Assembly: GCA_030840665.1 (NCBI GenBank)
Contig: JAVEEB010000461.1
Coordinates: 1 to 7,951, forward strand
Reading direction: 5' to 3'
Source: Frankiaceae bacterium
Lineage (GTDB): Bacteria; Actinomycetota; Actinomycetes; JAVEEB01
Length of the DNA stretch: 7,951 nt
The position numbers and the translations under genes were made by a program. The notes under the pieces are model-generated. The model ran no database searches and was not told the origin of the DNA. It was given only the letters and a program-made list of their open reading frames with translations. Positions 1-4,853 of this stretch are shown in pieces (within the stretch, counting starts at the first letter, position 1; each line of letters begins with the position of its first letter).

Positions 1-134
1 GGCTTGCTCCCGGACCCTGAGTGGATCAGGAGGGTGCCATCGCCCTTGATCATGACGAGCCGGGTGGCCATCGGAAGGTGCGCCGTGAGTCGCCCGCTGT
101 AGTCGACGGAGCACCGCGCGATGACCAACCTCAT
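1..134 (-). CDS. nucS: Endonuclease NucS (EndoMS), N-terminal fragment cut by window edge
   Basis: The minus strand from an ATG at 134 reads 44 codons to the window edge without a stop, beginning [20 protein letters not shown] and continuing [20 protein letters not shown]. This is the characteristic opening of actinobacterial NucS/EndoMS: the [24 protein letters not shown] pattern of its N-terminal DNA-binding domain. The family is about 225-235 residues, so roughly four fifths of the gene, including the nuclease domain, lies to the left. Known role: a mismatch-specific endonuclease for non-canonical mismatch repair in actinobacteria and some archaea lacking MutS/MutL. The frame stays open upstream of the ATG to beyond the methyltransferase stop, but shows no ATG, GTG or TTG there, so 134 is the sensible start. 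No clear ribosome binding site is visible. It lies 71 bp after the methyltransferase on the same strand and could share its transcript. Confidence 0.88.
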   Translation of the reverse strand, partial: MRLVIARCSVDYSGRLTAHLPMATRLVMIKGDGTLLIHSGSGSK

Positions 135-205
135 GCGTTCACGATATTCGGTCGGCAGAGCGCCGGACGCGCGTTCGCGCGTGAACTCGTGAAAAGCGGT
201 CCGCC

Positions 206-784
206 TCAGTCGGCGCGTGTCGCGATCATGATGCCGGTGGACCAGTCGAGTTCGGTGACGAACAACCCGGGATTGCCGTGCATCGACCTTTTGAAATCGA
301 CCACCTTTGGCGCGTGTCCGTCCGGCCAGTTCAGCTGGGGGTTGAGATCGTCGACGACGAAGACTCCTCCCTCTGCCAGGAGCGCGAGGGCTTCGGGCAG
401 CTGGTCGAACTTGCCGGCCCACGTGTCGGCGAAAACGAGGTCGAACAGGGAGCCGTCGGGCTCGGCAAGGTACGTCGCGGCGTCCAGGTGGAGGAAGGTC
501 ACGCGTGGATCGTCCCCGAGAACGGACCTGGCAGTGTCGACCAGCTCCTCGCTGTTCTCGACGGAGACGAGAGCGGCGTCCGCGGACATGCCGGCGATGA
601 TCCAGGCCGCTGACATGCCCGCACCCGTGCCGAGCTCGAGAATGCGGCCCGCCGGCTTGGAGGCGGCCAGTGTGCGCAGCAGGGCCCCTGTCAGCGGGTC
701 GCACGACATGGAGAAGCCGAGCGCTTCACATGCGATTGTCAGTCGCGCGAGTTGTTCGGGTTCGGTCATCGGTGTCTGCGTCAC
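206..784 (-). CDS. Class I SAM-dependent methyltransferase (O-methyltransferase-like)
   Basis: 192-residue Rossmann-fold methyltransferase. Motif I, the SAM-binding glycine loop, is ELGTGAG at residues 50-56. An acidic residue for the SAM ribose lies at the end of strand 2 (SVE, E76). LDAA at 100-103 fits the adenine-contact position, FADTWAGKF at 118-126 is motif IV-like, and VVDDLNPQ at 143-150 follows strand 5. The overall pattern resembles the small catechol/caffeoyl-CoA O-methyltransferase-like group, but the substrate cannot be read from sequence and this may be another small-molecule methyltransferase. The GTG start is preferred because a good Shine-Dalgarno sequence precedes it. An in-frame ATG five codons later (769) is the alternative. 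It sits between the VOC gene (130 bp upstream) and nucS (71 bp downstream), all on the minus strand. No promoter is clear in the upstream gap, which contains an AT-richer patch around 861-878. Confidence 0.85.
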   Translation of the reverse strand: MTQTPMTEPEQLARLTIACEALGFSMSCDPLTGALLRTLAASKPAGRILELGTGAGMSAAWIIAGMSADAALVSVENSEELVDTARSVLGDDPRVTFLHLDAATYLAEPDGSLFDLVFADTWAGKFDQLPEALALLAEGGVFVVDDLNPQLNWPDGHAPKVVDFKRSMHGNPGLFVTELDWSTGIMIATRAD

Positions 785-790
785 GGTGCG

Positions 791-797
791 TCCTCAC
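791..797 (-). promoter_or_regulatory. Shine-Dalgarno sequence setting the GTG start of the methyltransferase
   Basis: On the minus strand GTGAGGA is followed by a 6-base spacer and then the GTG at 784. The position is optimal for the GTG and too distant (21 bases) for the alternative ATG at 769, so it decides the start choice. It is one of four clear ribosome binding sites in the window, with those of the catalase, the MFS gene and the TetR gene. Confidence 0.65.
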
Positions 798-914
798 GAC
801 GATCGGCTGCTGCTGACATGGCGGGGGTGCAGTACAGGGCGAGGGTCGCGGATGGGCGTTGCATCAATCGATATGGATGGCCGCCTCAGGCGAGCGTGAT
901 CCGACCCCCGATTG

Positions 915-1589
915 TCATTCCTCCGGAAACGCGCAGAACTCGTTGCCCTCCGGGTCGGCGAGGACATGCCAGGAGACGTCCTCGTCCGGAGCGCGTAGGA
1001 GCGTCGCACCGGCCCCGATGAGGTCCCCGACGTCCGGCGTCGTGACATCCCAATGCCAGCGGTTCTTGACCGCCTTGGGCGCGCCCTCGCCGACGAACTT
1101 CCACACGTCCCACGGGAGTCCGTCGACGTTCCCGAGCCATCGCCGCGCGCCGCCGTTGGCCGGGATCGGCTCGGTGTCCAGCACCATGCCCCACCACGCC
1201 GCCAGCCGGGACGGGTCCGCGCTGGCGACGACCAATGCCGTCGGCTCGTCGGGTCGGGGTGGGAACACGCAGAACTCGTTGCCCTCCGGATCGCGCAGAA
1301 CCGTCCAGCTGCGTTCTTCGTCGGGGGCGAGGGCGACGGTGGCGCCGGCGGCAAGGCAGGGCCCGAGCTCGCCGACGAGGTCGAGGTGGACGCGGTTCCA
1401 CCCCGTCTTGGGCTCCGCGACTTGGTTGACCCAGACCGTCTCCTCACGAAGGTCGCCGCGCATGACCCCGTCCCCGTTGTCCTGTCGCTCCGGCACAAGA
1501 CCGAGGAGCGGCGCCCAGAAGGCCAGCGCGACGCCAGCGTCGTGCGCGTCCAGGCAGAGGTCCTTGTAGCGGGCGAGGGCTGCGGTCAT
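915..1589 (-). CDS. Two-domain VOC (glyoxalase-like) family protein
   Basis: 224-residue protein made of two tandem VOC/glyoxalase-like halves, about residues 5-110 and 116-222. Each half carries the same landmarks: a histidine in a strand (NRVHLDL, H68; NRWHWDV, H179), a GAT turn, an APDE segment, then W-VL-DPEGNEFC (D100-C107 and D212-C219). The H and E positions (H68/E105, H179/E217) match usual VOC metal-ligand sites. The family ranges from glyoxalases and dioxygenases to antibiotic-binding proteins. This half-repeat form with DPEGNEFC resembles Glyoxalase_6-type proteins of unknown substrate common in actinobacteria. An upstream GTG at 1598 would add three residues, but only two bases separate it from the AAGGA motif, so the ATG at 1589 (11 bases away) is preferred. 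It begins 117 bp after the catalase stop, beyond a terminator hairpin, so it probably has its own promoter, which I could not place. Confidence 0.83.
   Translation of the reverse strand: MTAALARYKDLCLDAHDAGVALAFWAPLLGLVPERQDNGDGVMRGDLREETVWVNQVAEPKTGWNRVHLDLVGELGPCLAAGATVALAPDEERSWTVLRDPEGNEFCVFPPRPDEPTALVVASADPSRLAAWWGMVLDTEPIPANGGARRWLGNVDGLPWDVWKFVGEGAPKAVKNRWHWDVTTPDVGDLIGAGATLLRAPDEDVSWHVLADPEGNEFCAFPEE
932..1289. repeat. Pair of 22-bp direct repeats inside the VOC gene
   Basis: Positions 932-953 and 1268-1289 are identical over 22 bases, and 25 of 26 bases match when extended rightward. They lie 336 bp (112 codons) apart and both encode the DPEGNEFC segment of the two VOC halves. The spacing equals one domain length, so this reflects the internal duplication of the protein rather than a mobile element. 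Confidence 0.8.
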
Positions 1590-1646
1590 GGTGATCACTT
1601 TCCTTGATGGCGGGGCAAGGCGGCAACCCGCGCGCTCAGGACAGTG

Positions 1647-1680
1647 AAAGGCTCGGCCGACTGATGCCGGCCGAGCCTTT
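1647..1680 (-). terminator. Hairpin terminator downstream of the catalase gene
   Basis: A perfect 13-bp stem (AAAGGCTCGGCCG at 1647-1659 pairing with 1668-1680) encloses an 8-base loop. It begins 27 bases after the catalase stop codon on the minus strand. Only three T residues follow the GC-rich stem, so it lacks a long U-tract, which is not unusual for GC-rich actinobacteria. The symmetric A and T ends mean it could also act on plus-strand transcripts, but no plus-strand gene ends nearby. Confidence 0.75.
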
Positions 1681-1706
1681 CGTACACCGAATGTTTGTCG
1701 TACGAC

Positions 1707-3350
1707 CTACTTGTTCACCGTCACGTGCTCGTTGGGGACGCAGTGCGTCATCGTCAGCCCGGTGACGTCGCGCGGGCCGTTCTTGCCGAGGTTCACGATG
1801 CGGCCGAGCTCGTCATCGTTGAGTGTCTGCGTCGCCAGTGGCTCGAGGTGGCGCACGTCGTCCGGGCCGATGCCGATGCCCTCGCCGACCCGCAGGCCGA
1901 GCTCATCGTCGGCGAGCAGCCAGTGCCACACCATCCGCTCCTGGATGGGGCGGTCGCACTGCGCCAGCGCGCCGACGAGGTTGGCGACGAGCTCGTCCTT
2001 CTCCCATTGCTCCGACAGCTGGTAGCGCTCGCCCGTCTGCTGGTAGTCGTTCGTGCGGGGGATGCGCTTGCGCGTCAACCGGCCGGTGATGACCGGCCCC
2101 TGCTCGTCGTGCGTCGGGTACGTCCCCTCGCGCAGCCCGCCGATGATCGACGGCTCGTAGTTGACGTGCGGGTTCTCACCGGCGCCGTCGACGAGGTACG
2201 TCATCTGGCCGTCCCGTTGGTTGGTGCGCACACTGGCGTTCTTCGCCTGGTTGACGGGCAGCTGCAGGTAGTTGGGACCCACGCGGTAGCGCTGCGTGTC
2301 GCTGTAGCTGAACGTGCGCCCGACGAGCATCTTGTCGTCGGAGAAGTCCAGCCCGTCAACGAGAACGCCCGTGCCGAACGCGATCTGCTCGCTCTCGGCG
2401 AAGAAGTTCTCCGGCGCCCGGTTGAGCACCATCTTGCCGATGGGACGCAGCGGAAATTCGTTCTCCGGCCACACCTTCGTGTCGTCGAGCGGGTCGAACG
2501 GCAGCTCGGCATGCTCGTCGTCGCTCATGATCTGCACGTTGAGCTCCCACTCGGGGTAGTCGCCCTTCGCGATGGCTGCGTACAAATCCTTCGTGTGGAT
2601 CCCGAGCTCCATGCCCTGCGCGACGTCGACGTCGGCGGCCGACCACGACTTCACGCCCTGCTTGGGCAGCCAGTGGTATTTCACGAGGACCGTCTCGCCG
2701 GCGGCGTTGACCCACTTGTAGGTGTTGACACCGAAGCCCTGCATGGTCCGGTACGACGCCGGGGTCCCGCGCGGGCTGAAGATCAGCGAGATCATGTGCA
2801 GCGACTCGGGGGTCTGACTGACGAAGTCGAACACGCGGTTGGCGACCTGCCGCTCGAACGTCACCGGGTCCGGCTTCTGCGAGTGGATGAAGTCGGGAAA
2901 CTTGATCGCGTCGCGGATGAAGAACACGCCGAGGTTGTTGCCCACGAGGTCCCAGTTGCCGTCCTCCGTGTAGAACTTCACGGCGAAGCCGCGCGGGTCG
3001 CGGACGGCCTCCGACGAGTCACGCCCACCCGCGACCGTGGAGAAGCGGATGGCCAGGTCGGTGCGCTTGCCCTTCTCCTGGAAGAGCTTCGCGCGGGTGA
3101 ACGGGGCGATGGGCTCGCCGCCGAGGGAACCGAAGGCCTCGAAGTAGCCGAAGGCCGTGGCGCCGCGGGCGTGGACCACGCGCTCCGGGATGCGCTCCCG
3201 GTCGAAGTGGCTGATCTTCTCGAGGAATTGGTAGTTCTCCAGCGTCGCCGGCCCGCGCGGGCCGACTGTGCGCTGGTTCTGGTTGTCGATGACCGGGTGG
3301 CCCTGGCGGTTGGTCAGCACGGGGCGGCTGTCGTCCGAAGTGGAGGTCAC
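1707..3350 (-). CDS. Monofunctional heme catalase (small-subunit type)
   Basis: 547-residue catalase that converts hydrogen peroxide to water and oxygen, expected in the cytoplasm. Visible landmarks are [13 protein letters not shown] with catalytic His60, [27 protein letters not shown] with the distal-side Asn at 138/139, and R345-T-F-S-Y349-SDTQR, the proximal heme-ligand motif with Tyr349. The segment [18 protein letters not shown] before the heme tyrosine, and [18 protein letters not shown] at the N-terminus, recall from memory the clade 1 type (Exiguobacterium and Deinococcus catalases) more than the commoner clade 3 type, which usually has SP--LVPG there. A tail of about 50 residues after the usual small-catalase end finishes [16 protein letters not shown]. 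The GTG start is supported by AGGAG at 3356-3360 with a 5-base spacer. The gene is divergent from a Fur/PerR-like regulator, and a 7-1-7 operator lies in the shared promoter region, which points to peroxide-inducible expression. Confidence 0.96.
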   Translation of the reverse strand: MTSTSDDSRPVLTNRQGHPVIDNQNQRTVGPRGPATLENYQFLEKISHFDRERIPERVVHARGATAFGYFEAFGSLGGEPIAPFTRAKLFQEKGKRTDLAIRFSTVAGGRDSSEAVRDPRGFAVKFYTEDGNWDLVGNNLGVFFIRDAIKFPDFIHSQKPDPVTFERQVANRVFDFVSQTPESLHMISLIFSPRGTPASYRTMQGFGVNTYKWVNAAGETVLVKYHWLPKQGVKSWSAADVDVAQGMELGIHTKDLYAAIAKGDYPEWELNVQIMSDDEHAELPFDPLDDTKVWPENEFPLRPIGKMVLNRAPENFFAESEQIAFGTGVLVDGLDFSDDKMLVGRTFSYSDTQRYRVGPNYLQLPVNQAKNASVRTNQRDGQMTYLVDGAGENPHVNYEPSIIGGLREGTYPTHDEQGPVITGRLTRKRIPRTNDYQQTGERYQLSEQWEKDELVANLVGALAQCDRPIQERMVWHWLLADDELGLRVGEGIGIGPDDVRHLEPLATQTLNDDELGRIVNLGKNGPRDVTGLTMTHCVPNEHVTVNK

Positions 3351-3387
3351 GAGGGCTCCTGCGGGGTGTGTCGGGTGTCTGGGGCCT

Positions 3388-3393
3388 ACCTTA
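3388..3393 (-). promoter_or_regulatory. Candidate -10 element of the catalase promoter
   Basis: The minus strand reads TAAGGT, matching the actinobacterial TANNNT -10 pattern. Transcription would start near 3381, giving a leader of about 30 bases that contains the AGGAG ribosome binding site. No convincing -35 is visible. The element overlaps the Fur-type inverted repeat, as expected of a repressed promoter. Confidence 0.4.
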
Positions 3394-3405
3394 GAACAGT
3401 TCCAA
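3391..3405. promoter_or_regulatory. Fur/PerR-family operator (7-1-7 inverted repeat)
   Basis: TTAGAAC-A-GTTCCAA is a 7-1-7 inverted repeat with six of seven arm positions paired. This is the geometry of Fur and PerR boxes, although the arm bases are more GC-rich than the Bacillus PerR consensus. It lies between the divergent catalase and Fur-family genes and overlaps the candidate catalase -10. A second, weaker match at 3408-3422 agrees at 10 of 15 positions. It keeps the right half GTTCCA, 17 bases from the first GTTCCA, but has a degraded left half. The cognate regulator is inferred to be the adjacent gene. Confidence 0.65.
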
Positions 3406-3453
3406 ACATGGCACCGTTCCAGGGTGTCGCCGTCCGTGCCGGCGGCCCACCGC

Positions 3454-3459
3454 TAGCAT
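3454..3459 (+). promoter_or_regulatory. Candidate -10 element giving a leaderless regulator mRNA
   Basis: TAGCAT fits TANNNT and ends 6 bases before the GTG at 3466. A transcript starting at the usual distance would begin at or next to the GTG, so the mRNA would be leaderless. No Shine-Dalgarno sequence precedes this GTG, which supports the reading. No good -35 is seen. Confidence 0.5.
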
Positions 3460-3465
3460 CCCCCC

Positions 3466-3903
3466 GTGACCATTCCCGCACCACTCGTCGACCGGCTGCG
3501 TTCGCGCGGCTGGCGCGTGACGCCGCAGCGGCGCGCGGTGGCAGAGGTGCTCGTCGGAGATCACGTGCATTTCACGGCGGAGGATGTCCACGAACGGGCC
3601 CGTGCGGCCGTCCCGGAGATCTCGCTCGCCACCGTCTACAACACCCTCGGTGAGCTCGTCGCGATGGGCGAGATCCTCGAGGTGCGGGCGGCCCGGGGGC
3701 CTGTGCGCTACGACCCCAATGTGCACACCGCGCACCACCACCTCATCTGCACGATCTGCGGCAAGCTGCTCGATGTCTCACCGGTCGGCGTCGAGAAAGT
3801 TTCCTTGTACGGGGCTGCCGCCCACGGTTTCGTCATCGACGACGTCGACGTGACCTTCCGCGGCCGCTGCCCCGACTGCGCCCCGGCCGGCTCCGCCTTC
3901 TAG
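3466..3903 (+). CDS. Fur-family transcriptional regulator, PerR/CatR-like
   Basis: 145-residue metal-dependent repressor. The N-terminal winged helix contains RVTPQRRAV (17-25) and the recognition helix ISLATVYNTLGEL (52-64). The C-terminal dimerisation domain has two CxxC pairs for structural zinc (C95/C98 and C135/C138). Residues aligning by eye with the Bacillus PerR regulatory site are H35, D83, H90, H92 and D103. The aspartate at 103 (GKLLDV) is the position where PerR has Asp and classical Fur has Glu, which favours a peroxide sensor over an iron-uptake regulator. A zinc or nickel relative cannot be excluded. It is divergent from the catalase with a shared operator, so it probably represses the catalase until peroxide oxidises its iron-bound histidines. 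The GTG start fits a leaderless mRNA and gives a full-length family member. Its stop overlaps the stop of the convergent dehydrogenase gene. Confidence 0.92.
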   Translation: MTIPAPLVDRLRSRGWRVTPQRRAVAEVLVGDHVHFTAEDVHERARAAVPEISLATVYNTLGELVAMGEILEVRAARGPVRYDPNVHTAHHHLICTICGKLLDVSPVGVEKVSLYGAAAHGFVIDDVDVTFRGRCPDCAPAGSAF

Positions 3904-4736
3904 AACTCGCTCCGGATCGATCGTGGCTGAGTGCCATCGACGTCGGTGAAGCCGTACTCGAGCGCCAGGTCCGCTGCGACCAGCGTGCGCCCCGTGCGGG
4001 CGAGCTTGTCCGGATCGTGGGCGAGGGCGCTGATCGCACGGCCGATGAATTGCGGCGACTCGGAATTGGACAGGTCGAAGAAGTCGCCGGCCGCCAGCAC
4101 CGACTCGGTGCGCACCAGGCCCGGGTACAGCGCGACGGAGGTCACGCCGTGGGGTTGGAGTTCGGCGGCGAAATGTGCGGCCAGCTGAGTGCTCGCCGCT
4201 TTCGCCAAGCTGTAGATCACGTCGCCGCGGAACGCTTCGCCCGCGAAGAAGGAAATGGTCACGACCAACGCGCCGCTCGTGCTCATCAGCAGGGGTGCCG
4301 CCAGCGCGGTGGTGGCGTAGTGGGCGCGCGGACCGGCCTGGAACATCTCGTCCCACAAGGAGATCGGCCGTGCCCAGGACGGCGCGCCGGCGAACTGATA
4401 TTCGCCGCGATTGAGGTATTCGTAGCCGCCCCAGGCGTTGTTCACGAGCACGTCGAGGCGCCCCTGTTCGGCGGCTATCCGCTCGATGACACTGCGGGTC
4501 TGCTCGTCGTCGAGATGGTCGCAGCGGATCGGGATCGCGCTGCCACCGAGGGCGCCGGCTTCCTCCTGCGTCTGCTCCAGGCTGCCCTTCGGCTCCTTCG
4601 AGCCAGCCGGCCCGTCGGCACGTGACGTTCGCCCTGTGAAGTACACGGTGAAGCCGGCCTCGCAGAGCGCGAGGACGACCCCTTTGCCGACTCCGCGCGT
4701 GGCGCCGGTCACCAGGGCGACCGTCTGATCCGTCAT
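3900..4736 (-). CDS. Short-chain dehydrogenase/reductase, DHRS1-like
   Basis: 278-residue NAD(P)-dependent oxidoreductase of the classical SDR fold. The cofactor loop is TGATRGVG (10-17). Arg36 after strand 2 favours NADPH. CD at 72-73 is the adenine contact and NNA at 99-101 the structural motif. The catalytic residues are Ser162, Tyr175 and Lys179 (YSLAK). The WGG after NNA, the long insert at 105-128 ending in LWDEMF, and the end GLTDVDG-type segment (GFTDVDG here) resemble the DHRS1 group. The substrate is unknown. The ATG at 4736 is chosen because SDR homology begins there, a TACGGT -10 lies 7 bases upstream, and a TTG start at 4766 would put the SOS box over the start codon. No Shine-Dalgarno is seen, so the mRNA may be leaderless. 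The gene is divergent from the MFS/TetR operon and convergent with the Fur-family gene, sharing the CTAG at 3900-3903. Confidence 0.92.
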   Translation of the reverse strand: MTDQTVALVTGATRGVGKGVVLALCEAGFTVYFTGRTSRADGPAGSKEPKGSLEQTQEEAGALGGSAIPIRCDHLDDEQTRSVIERIAAEQGRLDVLVNNAWGGYEYLNRGEYQFAGAPSWARPISLWDEMFQAGPRAHYATTALAAPLLMSTSGALVVTISFFAGEAFRGDVIYSLAKAASTQLAAHFAAELQPHGVTSVALYPGLVRTESVLAAGDFFDLSNSESPQFIGRAISALAHDPDKLARTGRTLVAADLALEYGFTDVDGTQPRSIRSEF

Positions 4737-4743
4737 GCCGGGC

Positions 4744-4749
4744 ACCGTA
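4744..4749 (-). promoter_or_regulatory. Candidate -10 element of the dehydrogenase promoter, leaderless
   Basis: The minus strand reads TACGGT, matching TANNNT and followed after 7 bases by the ATG at 4736. Transcription would start at or within a base of the start codon. The -35 region falls inside the SOS box at 4759-4774. Confidence 0.5.
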
Positions 4750-4758
4750 TCGCGTTCG

Positions 4759-4774
4759 TCGAACAAGCGTTCGA
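4759..4774. promoter_or_regulatory. LexA (SOS) box over the dehydrogenase -35 region
   Basis: TCGAAC-AAGC-GTTCGA is a perfect 6-4-6 inverted repeat. It matches exactly the established actinobacterial/mycobacterial LexA consensus TCGAAC(N4)GTTCGA and contains the Gram-positive core CGAAC(N4)GTTCG. Relative to the candidate leaderless start at 4736 it covers about -23 to -38, a position from which LexA binding would block the dehydrogenase promoter. It is 80 bp from the MFS start on the other strand and could also affect that promoter. Binding is inferred from sequence only. Confidence 0.7.
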
Positions 4775-4808
4775 AGTTCGCGCTCGCGGAATGGATTAGC
4801 CGGCCGTG

Positions 4809-4841
4809 ATGTCATCAACTGTAGACAACGACTGATGACAT
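4809..4841. promoter_or_regulatory. Inverted repeat upstream of the MFS/TetR operon, likely operator
   Basis: ATGTCATCA and TGATGACAT form perfect 9-bp arms separated by 15 bases. The left arm with two more bases (4807-4817) is itself a 5-1-5 palindrome, TGATG-T-CATCA, and the right arm (4833-4843) is a poorer copy, TGATG-A-CATGG. The site could therefore be two operators rather than one hairpin. It ends directly before the MFS ribosome binding site. The natural candidate to bind it is the TetR protein encoded downstream. It may also affect the divergent dehydrogenase. Confidence 0.6.
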
Positions 4842-4846
4842 GGGAG
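4842..4846 (+). promoter_or_regulatory. Shine-Dalgarno sequence of the MFS gene
   Basis: GGGAG is followed by a 7-base spacer and the ATG at 4854. It supports the long N-terminus over an in-frame ATG at 4920, which has no comparable site. It abuts the right arm of the inverted repeat, so a bound regulator would block both transcription and ribosome access. Confidence 0.55.
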
Positions 4847-4853
4847 ATGGCCA

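Noticed and set aside
882..892. CGCCT-C-AGGCG after the VOC stop as a terminator
   Set aside because: The stem is too short (four pairs with a usable loop) and has no T-tract on either strand.
21..899. 292-codon plus-strand open frame opposite nucS and the methyltransferase
   Set aside because: It is Ser/Arg/Pro-rich without motifs and antisense to two recognisable genes.
1697..1706. GTCGTACGAC palindrome just after the catalase stop
   Set aside because: A 10-bp palindrome without a loop. The much stronger hairpin at 1647-1680 explains termination.
1695..3653. 652-codon plus-strand open frame antisense to the catalase
   Set aside because: The opposite strand encodes a complete catalase with all catalytic residues. 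The antisense product is a low-complexity Val/Leu/Arg/Asp string typical of GC-rich shadows, and it also runs through the operator and into the Fur-family gene.
4017..4625. 202-codon plus-strand open frame opposite the dehydrogenase
   Set aside because: It is a shadow of the SDR coding sequence, which has the full catalytic set.
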